From assembly GCA_963969495.1 (NCBI GenBank), contig OZ018324.1:50362361-50426360 (forward strand): a DNA stretch of 64,000 bases, written 5' to 3'. Under the pieces are notes generated by a model, which was not told where the DNA came from, searched no databases, and was given only the letters and a program-made list of their open reading frames with translations. Source of the stretch: Ceratothoa steindachneri. Taxonomy: Eukaryota; Arthropoda; Malacostraca; Isopoda; Cymothoidae. Positions 24,691 to 35,480 of the stretch are shown one piece after another. The position numbers were made by a program, and so were the translations under genes. How positions within the stretch are numbered: the first letter of the stretch is position 1; every line of letters starts with the position of its first letter.

Positions 24691-25324
24691 AAATGTAATT
24701 AATACATTATATGTATAATGCTAACAAATATGGTGATTCATTATATATTCATGAATTAATGACAATGGGCACATTTAATCTAACTTTGGGAGCGAAATAC
24801 ATTTATGGTGTCGTGGAAATCGGTATCAATTGCATAATTATTAAATCGGCAATTTACAAGAAAATGTAACGCGATGGGAAATATTTGTTATCAAATTCGG
24901 ATTCAGCACACTCAACTTGATAATAAAATGCATATGAAATCTATGGGGTTTTTTTTTACACTGAAATTTGTTGTACAGTGAATTATTAGAACCATTATTA
25001 CTCTAGCCAACAAATTTTAACTTTGTCTCTGCTACTTAAGTAAATTAATTTTGGTGCGCTGATTCCAAATCTGTGTTCGCCCATTTTTCCTAGCACGTAA
25101 GGTTCGTGAGGTTTGCAACTAGGCTATATGGCTCACTTTGTCACCTTGGATCAATTAATGATATAATTATTACGAGTTTGAGAAGAATGAGACGTTTCTA
25201 GGCAAAGGTTTGGAATCGGGGCATCCTATTTGGCATTATGCACGTCCTTTTGCAGACCCAGACAAGATAGGTATTACATATAAAAGAGGTAGTACTCACC
25301 TAACTATAAATTTATTCAAAAATG
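24691..25324. other. Gap between convergent copies; no gene seen
   Basis: AT-rich 3' regions of the two flanking copies. I saw no terminal inverted repeats by eye. Confidence 0.4.
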
Positions 25325-26878
25325 TTTGAGACTCTTGCTCTTGCGCTTGTACGTGGATTTAGGATTCTCTCGTTGTAGGAACCAGCAGTAGTCACCCATC
25401 ATGTTTTCGTTGAAGTGGCCTTGATACCACCTGCTTTCCATCATTGCGATATCTCAGTGGAACCTTTCCCCATGTTCCTCACTAATATCACCCACATTAG
25501 ATGGAAAGAAATCTAGATGAGAATGCAAGAAATGCATCTTAAGAGACATCCGACACCCCATTCGCTGATAGGCCTTTGGCATGTTGTCCAGTTGTTATTC
25601 ATAGTTTTCAGCCTTATGCTTACCAAGGAAGTTCTCCACTACATGGAAAAATGAATCCCATGCTGCCAACTCAAGTGGAGTTAATTTATTTCTGAACTCC
25701 CTGTCACTTATCAATTCTCTGATCTCCAGCCCTACAAAAACGTCAGATTTAAGTTTAGCATCGGTTTTCTTTGCACCAAATTTCCCGTTGAGATACTGGA
25801 ATCCATCAGAATCATGGGCCATTGCTTTAACAAAGTTCGTGATAAGGCAAAGTTTGATACGAAGTGGTGGAAGGTAGATCTTCTCTGGATGTACCAAAGG
25901 CGTGTGCTTCACATTGTATTGGTCAACTATTTGTTCTTCTTTTTCGGGCCACTTTTTGACTATATAATGATTCCTGTCGTCACGGCTGTTCCATAGGCAT
26001 AAGAAGCACATATTCTTTGTATATCCTAGCTGCAGTCCAAGAAGTCAAGAAATAGCCTTTAGATCACCATAGATATTCCACTTATGATGCGAGTAATGAA
26101 CACCTTCCAAAATAAATTTCATTGAGTTATATGTCTATATCATCCCAACAATAAGTGCAACAAAATTGAGGGATTTTTGTTACCATTATGTAGCAACACA
26201 GCTTTGAGGTAAATGCTCGTTTCCTAGCTGATTCATGAGGCCATTAACATCAGTACAGAAACAAACACCATCTCCTTCTTTATAGAAGACAGCTAAGGCC
26301 TCATAGCGTTTACGGAAAGTAGATATTTTTGCACCGTCCTCTAGGAGATTCCATTGCTGTAGTCTGGAGCCCAACAGTTCTGCGTTCTCCTTTGACAATG
26401 ACAAATCACTCACCAAATCATTCAATCTTTCTTGATTTATCAACTGGATCTTCTTTTCCTTATAATCATCCTCATACACTTCATCGTCATTGTTATCCTC
26501 CTCTTCAGGCGATGAATCATCTTCAATAATTGCACTAGCTGATGGAGGAACTGTGATTTGCATCTCCATATTATGGGGGACTGGTTTTATAGCTGACTTA
26601 CAATCTAGATATACAATTTTTGACTTGTTCTTATTTGAGAATCCCGCAATATTTGTCATACAAAAGTAGCAATCAAAAACATGATTTGTTGGCTCACGCC
26701 ACACCATTGGTACAGCAAAAGGCATACCCTTCCATTTGCCATTTATCCACTGTGTGAGCCCCGTATAACACAGTACAAGATTTGTGAGGTGCTCAGGGCT
26801 CATCTTGGTCACCAACTTTACAACCAAAATAATAATTTTATAATTATTTTGCTTGGTTGCTTGAAGTATATCTTCCAC
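25325..26878 (-). pseudogene. Unnamed multicopy family, copy 2
   Basis: Minus strand. 26878-26186 is a 230-codon frame with LTQWINGKWKGMPFAVPMVW, REPTNHVFDCYFCM, an acidic spacer (DDSSPEEEDNNDDEVYEDD), LNDLVSDLSLSKENAELLGS and a helical block. 26011-25595 is a second frame with MCFLCLWNSRDDRNHYIV, IYLPPLRIKLCLITNFVKAM and FVGLEIRELISD, followed in other frames by MHFLHSHLDFFPSNVGD and EEHGERFH. The segment between (about 26180-26010), where the FIDSS and VPVAHS blocks should lie, is mostly deleted, and the Cys-rich N-terminus is missing. Same family as 23056-24690 and 47723-49930 but clearly diverged from both, so the copies are old or belong to separate subfamilies. Confidence 0.7.
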
Positions 26879-27356
26879 AGATAAAACAAAAGTTGTCTGG
26901 GCTATTTATATATCCTCGCCGATTCATGCTTTCAACTTAGTTTGTATATATTCTGTTATATACTTTTGTACAATCTTATTTCATTTACAAATTAATTGAG
27001 AGATAAATCTGAAAGAAAAATTCAATTAATCACTGTATGTAAATGCCGTTTCAACACCACTATTATAATGGCTAAATTTTACAACATGATAAAACAGGAG
27101 TGTAACACAGAAACCAAACACACAGCCTTTCTCTACGGTAGCCGAAACAACACTGCCCATATGTATAACTAAAGATTATGTGTGTAACTCAGGAACTTTA
27201 CGTGCTAGAACAATTCTGATTACAGATTCAGAATCAGCATACTTGATTTAGTATAAATCACAAGCGAATACCCAAGTAGCAAAATCATTGTTGACTACTG
27301 TTATGAAAGGGGGTTGAAAAAGGCGGTTTGAAAGGCCAAAGGGGCCGGAGGACATG

Positions 27357-27358
<2 letters not shown>
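26879..27358. other. No gene seen
   Basis: AT-rich sequence upstream of the minus-strand copy. No motif recognised. Confidence 0.4.

Positions 27359-27431
<73 letters not shown>
27359..27431. repeat. (TA)n microsatellite
   Basis: About 73 bases of pure TA. Confidence 0.97.
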
Positions 27432-27434
<3 letters not shown>

Positions 27435-27959
27435 CTCATTTCATCACACTGCTAAGCATTTTTTTTTAATAATATAAAGCAAGAACCAAAGAGGGTATCT
27501 CTTGCATTTGTTGTTAGAAGAGATTTGTAAATAATGTAGTCAAGATGGAGTATGTAAAAATGTGTGGAAGACATATAACCGCAGATACTTCTACTGGCGT
27601 TGGGGCCAGTAAGATACGGATCTGTCGTTGTTGCTGCTGGGTGGGCACGTAATATTCCAGATGTCAACTGTTAGCCTATGCATTGTTCATACGAGGCTCA
27701 TAAGCTGTTGCCGATCGTCCACATTTCAAGGAAGGGGTAGCATCGTCAAAGTTCTTAGCCCCCACCACGCCCTTTTTGGCCACTGTTGTGCGAGGGCCTC
27801 TGAAGGAAGGGCATCTCATTGCAGCTAGCAAAGAGGTTCTTCTAATCTAATTCAAAATGTCGCAATCGAACAATTCTTCAAACTTTGTTATGCGTGTTTT
27901 TCAGGGATCAATTGAAAATTTATTTCCATTCAACTCCAGTAAATAGTAAATCCAGGCAG
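27432..27959. other. No gene seen
   Basis: Short ORFs only, without recognisable motifs. Confidence 0.4.
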
Positions 27960-28436
27960 TGGAAGTTAATTGTCATCAGTTGTGAAAAAGAAAAGGGTCT
28001 TTTTTTATAAACTCAATAAAAAGCGATATGTCTTATCCTTTGCTTCAGCTTCTTGAAGAAATCTGGGACTGAGCTCGCAAGATTCCTAATAACCGTGCGC
28101 GAGCGGTACTACATGTATGTAGGGAAGTATGTTAATGTAGGTTCTGTTAATTCCTTGTTTCTGTAGTGCTATTAGAACTAAATCGGAATTTACTGAGGCA
28201 AAGGTTTTTCCAAAGTTCAAGAATGCCACGTAAAGAAGTGTTTCTTATTTATTTGCTCTCTGTAACTATTGTAGAACTGCCTGCAGAGTATCCAAAGTAC
28301 CATAGTTACTTCTGAAATATGCCTGCTCCGGTGGCTGTTTACAGTCCAATGTTAGTTTGTTGGTTGAATTTGTAAGTAATTTACAGTATATGTTTTTGAT
28401 AAAGAACATATTCTGTAGTTATTTAAGTATAATTTT
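27960..28436 (-). pseudogene. RTE-like LINE reverse transcriptase fragment
   Basis: Minus-strand frames give QPPEQAYFRSNYGTLDTLQA, then LLYVAFLNFGKTFASVNSDL, ALQKQGINRTYIN and TARARLLGILRAQS. In RTE-clade reverse transcriptases the equivalent blocks are EQAGFR, LAFVDYEKAFDSV and ALQKQGI; the catalytic Asp of the FVDYEKAFD block reads Asn (FLNFGKTF). Stops and a frameshift near 28110 break it. It appears to be the downstream half of the RTE copy whose upstream half lies at 30030-30290. Confidence 0.7.
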
Positions 28437-28486
28437 GCAAGCACTTAATAACATAAAAAATGGCAAAGCTGGTGATAAAGTCTTAC
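28431..28486 (+). repeat. Inverted 56-bp RTE piece at LINE 5' junction
   Basis: Reads as the reverse complement of 30083-30139 with about 85-90% identity (KNGKAGDK codons). It sits exactly between minus-strand RTE sequence and the I-like LINE. Confidence 0.6.
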
Positions 28487-29998
28487 AGACCAATAGCGCT
28501 GTTTTCCCCCATAGCCAAAACACTAGAAAAAATTATCCTACCCTACATCACATCCAACATTCCAAACACACCACACCAACATGGGTTCAAACCCATGCAC
28601 TCAACCACCACAGCATTACACACAATAAACAACATAATCACAAATGGATTCAACAAGAAAATTCCACCACATAGAACCATAGCAGTCGCCCTTGAAATGC
28701 CCAAAGCATTTGACACAGTAGACCTACACAAACTAATCAACAAGATCCACAAACTCACCATACCCACCACCCTCATCAAGTACATAGCAAACTACATCAA
28801 GGGACGACTCCAATACACCCAAATACAAAACGCAAAATCTAAACACAGACACACAAAATCCGGAGTTCCCCAAGGAGGAATACTCCTTACCTCAACAAAA
28901 TACATACATGGACAATAGAAAACTCACTAAAGCTAAACGCCAACAAAGTAATGACCATTCTCTTTACACCAGACCCTGCAGAATACAACACAACCCTAAA
29001 TCTAAACATAGAAAACATACCACTACCCACCACAAAAGAATCGAAGATCCTTGGCCTCGCTTTTGACCCCAAACTCACATACTCAAAACATATACAAAAC
29101 ACAATAGTCAAGGCCACGAAAACACTCAAAGTCATCAAGGCACTTACAACTACACACTGGGGAAAAACCAAGGAAACGCTCATTAACACATACAAGATAA
29201 TCACAAGACCAGCACTAGAATGCACCAACACAATCTGGTCCCAAATCATTTCAGAAACCAACACCAAAAAACTACAGACAATACAAAACACAGCCCTCCG
29301 CACTGCCACAGGATGCACTCTTGACACAAACACCCAACATCTACACGACGAGACGAACATCCTACCAATCAAAAATCACCTAAAACTACATGCATCACAA
29401 CTCAGGCAGAAAACACAACATCAAAATCATCCCCTCCACCACATCAACAGACAACCCCCCAATCACCGACAGAAAAAAACCCAGACCATTTTCGATAACA
29501 ACAACCACACTGCCAACTTACACACATACCCTAACACAACAACAGAAGACACACTCAAGCAAAACAAGACAATCTACTCTCAGATCACACAACAATACTT
29601 GACAAACAGAACCCACAACAAAATTTTAATCGCACCACCTCCAACCATACACAACTCAGAACAAAAACTCACAAAGAAGATCAGAAGAACACTAGCACAT
29701 ATAAGAACAAACAAATCACCACTCTTAACGTCATACATGCACAAAATATCTCCCACCACCCATACAGCACCAAACTGCCCCGAATTCTTAACACCGATAG
29801 ACGACACCACACATCTCTTCAACTGCCCACAGATACACACATACCTGGGCCAGGTGGATCTCTGAGAGATACCCCAGGAGACGGCGGGTCTGCTCCTGCG
29901 ATGGTCCGGGGAGCTGGGGTAGGGCCTGGAATAGGTGTGAGGGTCCCCGACCCACTGTCGGGCCGGGGACGGGGTCGCCACCACCATGTCTTACTAGA
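28487..29998 (+). pseudogene. I/Jockey-like LINE, copy 1, RT core partly deleted
   Basis: Plus-strand frames: SYRPIALFSPIAKTLEKI, HQHGFKPMHSTTTALHTI, VALEMPKAFDTVDLHKLINK (first catalytic Asp seems to be Glu at ALEMPKAF), and TKSGVPQGGILL, after which a deletion removes the YADD core. A 305-codon frame (28951-29865) resumes with MTILFTPDPAEYNTTLNL and continues through KILGLAFDPKLTYSKHI, RPALECTNTIWSQII, LQTIQNTALRTATGC and HLHDETNILPIK to a C-terminal Cys/His motif, CPEFLTPIDDTTHLFNC. A GC-rich 3' untranslated region follows (29870-29990), ending in a CCACCACCA tail. It lacks the endonuclease (5' truncated). The 3' half is nearly identical to 39303-40147. Confidence 0.8.
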
Positions 29999-30029
29999 CT
30001 ATTTTTCGTTTTTCAAAACAAAAAAGATG

Positions 30030-30290
30030 AACGTATCATACCATCGAAATCTTACTTGCCCTTAAGATTTTCTAAACAGACTAGCAAGACTTTATCCCCA
30101 GCTTTACCATTCTTTGTGTTCTTAAGGGCTTGCAAAATTCATCCTTATTCACTGATGGGACCTCTTTGTCATTTATTAAGAAGTTGACCTCTGGTGTAAA
30201 GTGGCTGTTGCTATCATATACTGTAGTTCCCGGTAGAATTGTTCGACCTTTTCATTGATCCTTTCTCTGTGATCTTGCTACACTGTTTAT
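30030..30290 (-). pseudogene. RTE-like LINE fragment, upstream part
   Basis: Minus-strand frames read INEKVEQFYRELQYMIA and NDKEVPSVNKDEF with KALKNTKNGKAGDK-like codons, matching the linker before the RTE reverse transcriptase (usual pattern KNGKAxGxD). With 27960-28436 it brackets the I-like LINE, implying that the latter landed in an RTE copy. Confidence 0.55.
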
Positions 30291-30514
30291 CCTTTAATGT
30301 TGTCATTTGTGGTCATCCAATTGTTAGTTATTTCATCTGTTTTAGTGATTTGTTTTTTTTAATAGTTTTTCTCATTAGATTTTATAATATGTTCTCTGTT
30401 GTACTCTAATTTATTTTTAGTTGCGTGCGAGTCTAGTGCGGGCTACTCTACATCTCACTATGTCAGTCGGTTGGTCGGTCGGTCTCCGATTCGCTTCTCC
30501 TTTTTGTAATAAGA

Positions 30515-31140
30515 CTGTAACTATTCGGTCGATTGTAACGAGATTTGAATCCCTTATGTTGATTTACATTCTCTTTCAAATGATATAATTGCCAAAGTCC
30601 TCACAGGGATAGTCCGGGAATCATTTTGTTTTGACAATAACATCATAACTATTCGGCCGATTCTAGTGAAATTTGAAATTCTTATGTTGTTTTACATTCT
30701 CTTTCGAATGATATAATTGACAAAGCCCTTCCAATGTTAGCCAGGGAATTAATTTGTTTGATAATAACATTATAACTATTCGGCCTATTCTAACGAAACT
30801 TGAAACTACTATGTTGTTTTACATTCTCTTCCAAATGATATAATCGACAAGGTCCTCCCAAAGTTACCCCCGGAATTTTTTTGCTTTGGCAATAACATCA
30901 TAACTATTCTAACGAAATTTGAAATCCCTATTTTGTTTTACATTCGGTTTCGAATGATATAATTGCCAAAGTCTTCCCAAGTTTAGCCAGGGAATTACTT
31001 TGTTTTGCCAATAACGTCATAACTATTCGGCCGATTCTAACGAAATTTGAAACCCTTATGTTGTTTTACATTCTCTTTCGAATAATAGAATTGTTAAGGT
31101 CCTCATAAGGTTACTCTGGGAATTATTGAAATTTTTGAAG
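30515..31140. repeat. ~127-bp tandem array, five units
   Basis: The string TTACATTCTCTTTCNAATGA recurs at about 30563, 30692, 30819, 30938 and 31066 (spacing 119-129). Each unit contains CATAACTATTCGGCCGATTC followed by AACGAAATTTGAAA and, later, CCAGGGAATTANTTTG. Unit divergence is roughly 10-20% by eye. Non-coding. Confidence 0.9.
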
Positions 31141-32118
31141 ATGGTAAGGTCATAAATCAGAATAAGTGAGAGCACGTGACCTTTTTGGTCAGCAGATCTT
31201 GTTTATAAACTTGTTGAGTTCTGTATACTCGATCCTTTCTCTACAAGTTTCATAACCTCTCATATTTAGCCTTTTGTCCAAAAGTATTTTTGTAACTACG
31301 CTTATTTTTATGTTAGATGACCTTGTCTTATTTTTATTTGACAGATATTCCATTGTAAAATAGATTCTTTTATATTACTGTTGCAGTTTTCTAATGATCG
31401 ATTTTGTTACTTGGTCATTTAGTTCAGTAAACTAGTTCGATAGTGTAATTTGGAAGTTATTTTACTTTAGGCGTCAATTATTAGTATGTTTATTATTTTG
31501 TTTTGATTTTAAGTTTTTATTATTTTGTTTTGATTTTAAGTTTTTATTATTTTATACCTATTTTAATCTTATCCTGAGTAATCTGTGGTCCTACCTGTGT
31601 TAAAGGAACTGATAACCAATATGGCATTGAGGAACTTTTTCCTCTTTAAAATTAAGCTGCCATGTGCGCAGCTATGGGCGGCAGATACTATAGCGATGGC
31701 AACCTTCCTCGTTTTTGCATCGGGCACGCCTGAGATCGCTCCAAGCATGTGACTGTACCCACTCGCTTGGCCTGGATGAGAAGCGAACCCTAACCGAGCA
31801 CGATATGGTGGCGAGGAATTTCACCATGGCTTTTTTAACAGCGTTTCGCAGCTACGTCATTGCCGCTTTATTTTTAAAAAGTGGAGAAAATTGAGAAAAT
31901 TAGGGCCAGGAGGGCAAACTGCGGGTTTGAGTCGGGAGGGCACCAAATCTCCCGCATGATAGCTGCAGAAAGGTTGTTCATGCTCAGGCGCGGAACCAGG
32001 GAGGGTGGGGCTAGGAGGCTGAATCCACCCCGCCAAATTTCAAATCTGTTTATGTTTATATTTATTTTTTAAGCCATACTTGTATTCTGCTATTCAGAAA
32101 GAGTTATGTAATAATATA

Positions 32119-32119
<1 letters not shown>
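31141..32119. other. No gene; 27-bp short repeat inside
   Basis: T-rich sequence. A 27-bp word containing TTATTATTTTGTTTTGATTT is present 2.3 times at about 31490-31555. The 31660-31880 part is more GC-rich and may be an unrecognised repeat. Confidence 0.5.

Positions 32120-32209
<90 letters not shown>
32120..32209. repeat. (TA)n microsatellite
   Basis: About 90 bases of TA, 40 bases outside the left arm of the Penelope-like inverted dimer. Confidence 0.97.
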
Positions 32210-32211
<2 letters not shown>

Positions 32212-32249
32212 CCAGGTAGTTTCCGCTGTGCAGCTTTAATTTAATTCTT

Positions 32250-33480
32250 AATAAGAAAACAATGGCGAGGAGTAGACTTAAATCCAACATCAAAAAATTC
32301 TTTATTACGATTGAGTAGTGCGACGTTTCGACCTTACGGTCATCTTCTGACTCTAGAAAACAGATTAGGATGTACAAATATACAAAATAGGTTTAACTGG
32401 TCACCGAAAATTATAATTATAATAACACGGGAGTGAAATACAACGATTTAAGGAAAGAAGTAAAGTAAAATTGTCCGAAAAAAACAACTAAAAAAACTGG
32501 TTGATAAAAGCTTAAAAAACAACAATACAAAATCAATACAAAACCAAACGGATCAAATGAGAAATATACCTTGAATCTTTGATATCCAGTGAGAATATGG
32601 TGTGGCAGAGAGGTGACGGGAAATATAAGTTTCGCTAGTAGTGGTTGTTTATAGGATGCTTAATGCAATAGAAGAGGAATCAGAATTGAGTGAGGGAGAT
32701 AGTGTTTTGATATAAATAGATTCAGAGATACGTAGTGACAGTGGGTTTGAGTTGGAGTCCAAAATCTCGAAGTCATTCAGGGATGGAATTGTTTGGCATT
32801 TAATCGAGTGCTCTCTTATAGAAGAATGTTCTTTTTATTACGAAGTTTCCCAGTTCTAAGGCTTATGCCCATGTAAGAGAAAAAACGTGCCTTGAAGGGT
32901 ACGTAGGGTGCTTCCAACATATTTTCCAGAGGTACTCTCTGGACAAGAGTAAAAATAAACTACACCACTACGTAAGTCCTTAGGAGTTTGATCTTTATTT
33001 TTTTTTTAAATTTCCAATTATGTGGTTGTTGGAAAAAAACAACTTTAAATTCAGTTTGCATAAAAATTTTGTTAATAGTTTAGAGATATCTTTTCTGAAG
33101 GTTCGATTCAAAAAACCCATCTCAGGAACAAGAAATCTAACTTCTTTAGGTGCAATGATTTCAGGAAAGGGAGGGTAATATATGTTATTTAAAAATTGAT
33201 TTATTGTCCTTTCAATTAAGAGTGACGGAAAGCTGTTTTTTTATCAAGAGTGACTTCAAGTTCTTGAACTCTTGGTGGATTTGGAGGAAGGATGAGCAAA
33301 GGTGAAAGCCCTTGTGTACAAGAGTCTTAATGGTAGAAATTTTATATTTAAAATCACAGAAACTATAAAAGTTAATCCCTAACCCCGTAGAAGTCTGTTT
33401 TCTATGGATGGAGGTCAAGATATTGCCGTTTTCTTTGGAAATTAAAATGTCTCAAAAGGGGATACTGTTATTATTTTCTG
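32250..33480 (-). mobile_element. Penelope-like element, left copy of inverted dimer
   Basis: The minus strand encodes the end of a Penelope-like reverse transcriptase, from ENNNSIPF at about 33475 through ILTSIHRKQTSTGLGINFYS and KISTIKTLVHKGFHLCSS, then RTFRKDISKLLTKFL, and on into a GIY-YIG endonuclease with YFYSCPESTSGKYVGST-like codons (about 32960-32900), HMGISLRTGKL and a 3' untranslated region ending at 32250. In the 3' part is TTCGACCTTACGGTCATCTTC (complement of a GACC-GTAA-GGTC hairpin followed by GAAACGTCG). The coding frame has stops. 5' truncated within the RT. 919 bp of it (32250-33168) is repeated inverted at 33481-34397. Confidence 0.8.
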
Positions 33481-34397
33481 TTTCCTGAAATCACTGCACC
33501 TAAATAAGTTAGATTTCTTGTTGTTCTTGAGATGGGTTTTTGAATCGAACCTTCAGAAAAGATATCTCTAAACTATTAACAAAATTTTTAGGCAAACTGA
33601 ATTTAAAGTTGTTTTTTCCAACAACCACATAATTGGAAATTTAAAAAAAAATAAAGATCAAACTCCTAAGGACTTACGTAGTGGTGTAGTTTATTTTTAC
33701 TCTTGTCCAGAGAGTACCTCTGGAAAATATGTTGGAAGCACCCTACGTACTCTTCAAGCACGTTTTTTCTCTTACATGGGCATAAGCCTTAGAACTGGGA
33801 AACTTCGTAATAAAAAGAACATTCTTCTATAAGAGAGCACTCGATTAAATGCCAAACAATTCCATCCCTGAATGACTTCGAGATTTTGGACTCCAACTCA
33901 AACCCACTGTCACTACGTATCTCTGAATCTATTTATATCAAAACACTATCTCCCTCACTCAATTCTGATTCCTCTTCTATTGCATTAAGCATCCTATAAA
34001 CAACCACTACTAGCGAAACTTATATTTCCCGTCACCTCTCTACCACACCATATTCTCACTGGATATCAAAGATTCAAGGTATGTTTCTCATTTGATTCGT
34101 TTGGTTTTGTATTGATTTTGTATTGTTGTTTTTTAAGCTTTTATCAACCAGTTTTTTTAGTTGTTTTTTCGTACAATTTTACTTTACTTCTTTCCTTAAA
34201 TCGTTGTATTTCACTCCCGTGTTATTATAATTATAATTTGCGGTGACCACTTAAACCTATTTTGTATATTTGTACATCCAAATCTGTTTTCTAGAGCCAG
34301 AAGATGATCGTAAGGTCGAAACGTCGCACTACTCAATCGTAATAAAGAATTTTTTAATGTTGGATTTAAGTCTACTCCTCGCCATTGTTTTCTTATT
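33481..34397 (+). mobile_element. Penelope-like element, right copy of inverted dimer
   Basis: Mirror image of 32250-33168, about 97% alike by eye. Plus-strand codons: KDLRSGVVYFYSCPESTSGK, YVGSTLRTLQARF, YMGISLRTGKLRNKKN and a conserved DSNSNPLSLRISESIY-like C-terminal block, then the 3' untranslated region with AAGATGATCGTAAGGTCGAAA (34297-34317). GIY-YIG endonucleases nick target DNA for these retroelements. It is truncated about 310 bp further in than the left copy. The two copies point away from each other, 3' ends outward. Confidence 0.8.
34290..34330 (+). ncRNA. Hammerhead-ribozyme-like core of Penelope-like element
   Basis: CAGAAGATGATCGTAAGGTCGAAAC: a small hairpin (GAUC-GUAA-GGUC, one mismatch; perfect GACC-GTAA-GGTC in the left copy) followed by GAAAC. 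Penelope-like elements are known to carry hammerhead motifs whose core is CUGANGA-stem-GAAA. The first core base here is A (CAGAAGA), so activity is doubtful. Inference only. Confidence 0.35.
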
Positions 34398-35155
34398 GAA
34401 AATTATATATGTGGGAAATATCACGAAAGTTAGCACGTGATAACTATAAATATGAATATGTGCCACGGAAGGAAACTGAATAAAAAGCAGATTGGAGTTA
34501 GTACTTTCGTCTATTCGACATTTTCAAACTCAATGGTAAGTAAAATAAGATACCCAGTATTTATACAAAGCACATTTCCCTATGAGGTCAACATTTTAAT
34601 GCTATCAGATAAGTCGGATTTTAGAAAAAAGTGATAAAATTGGATCTAGCGAAAACAGCACAGCCCTGGGCTAATGTTGAGATTATTCTCCTTTGTGTGG
34701 GAGATTAAAAATTATTCCAGGATATTTCTCTTTATAAAATCATTACTATGGATTATAGCATCAGTTTTTGACCAGTTAATTCCGTGTCCCATCTTGGAAT
34801 TGTGGAAAGCTAAGGCATTATTCAGATAACCCTTAATTACTGCATTTTTGTGTTGTTGGGTCCTTATGGAAACATTTTTGGAAGTTTGGCCTACATAGAA
34901 TAAATTACAATCTAAACATGGAATTCAGTAAATTACATAATTATCATTATTGGGGCTATGCTTTATTAAGAGATTTTTTAATGTATGATTGTATTTAAAG
35001 GCTACCTTAATATTAAGTTGTTTTAGAATGGGCACTACAGACATAAAATTATCATGATAGGGTAAAATTAATAGGTTTTTACGAGGTTCTATTGTCTCTA
35101 ATTTACAATTACAAAAATGTTTTTTTGGCTATATTCATACATTTTTCTAGAAAGT
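34398..35155 (-). pseudogene. Second Penelope-like family: RT tail and GIY-YIG
   Basis: The minus strand from 35155 reads FLEKCMNIAKKTFFCNCKL, then ETIEPRKNLLILPYHDN, KVAFKYNHTLKNLLIKHSP, and the endonuclease NNDNYVIYXIPCLDCNLFYV with VGQTSKNVSIRTQQHKNAVI and a C-terminal ALAFHNSKMGHGINW. The Cys-X2-Cys before FYVGQT and the GQT motif are typical of Penelope-type GIY-YIG domains. One in-frame stop precedes IPCLDC and the C-terminus lacks a long frame. It differs from the element in the inverted dimer. Its 3' end faces that of the right dimer copy. Confidence 0.75.
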
Positions 35156-35159
35156 AAAT

Positions 35160-35480
35160 AGGTAAATAAGAGCTTTCCATTTTTGGATGTCCTAATAATT
35201 AGAGAACCACATAGATTTAAATTTACTGTTTATAGGAAACCGATAAATAATTTATCTTATGTCCATTTTTATTCAAGTCATGCCAAAAATATAAAATCTG
35301 CTGTTTTTTCCTCCATGTATCTTAGGGCTCTTCATATCTAGTCCCGACTATATAGATAGAGAATACACAAAAATTGAAGATATTGCTACCAATTTATGCT
35401 ACCCAAAGTACTTTTAGAAAAATGTATGAATATAGCCAAAAAGTTGGCTATAGGCAAAGTTGTTTTGAAATACATCACAG
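35160..35480 (+). pseudogene. Inverted RT portion of the second Penelope-like element
   Basis: Plus-strand codons read NKSFPFLDVLIIREPHRFKF, TVYRKPINNLSYVHFYSSHA, VFSSMYLRALHI and LCYPKYFLEKCMNIAKK. These are the conserved blocks at the end of Penelope RTs and should run straight into the GIY-YIG part, but that lies on the opposite strand to the left. The FLEKCMNIAKK codons occur on both sides of the turn (35124-35155 and, inverted, 35409-35440). Confidence 0.75.

Noticed and set aside
30400..31140. Clustered tRNA or small RNA genes from the regular 127-bp spacing
   Set aside because: No cloverleaf potential or A/B boxes were evident; the period reflects a satellite-like repeat.
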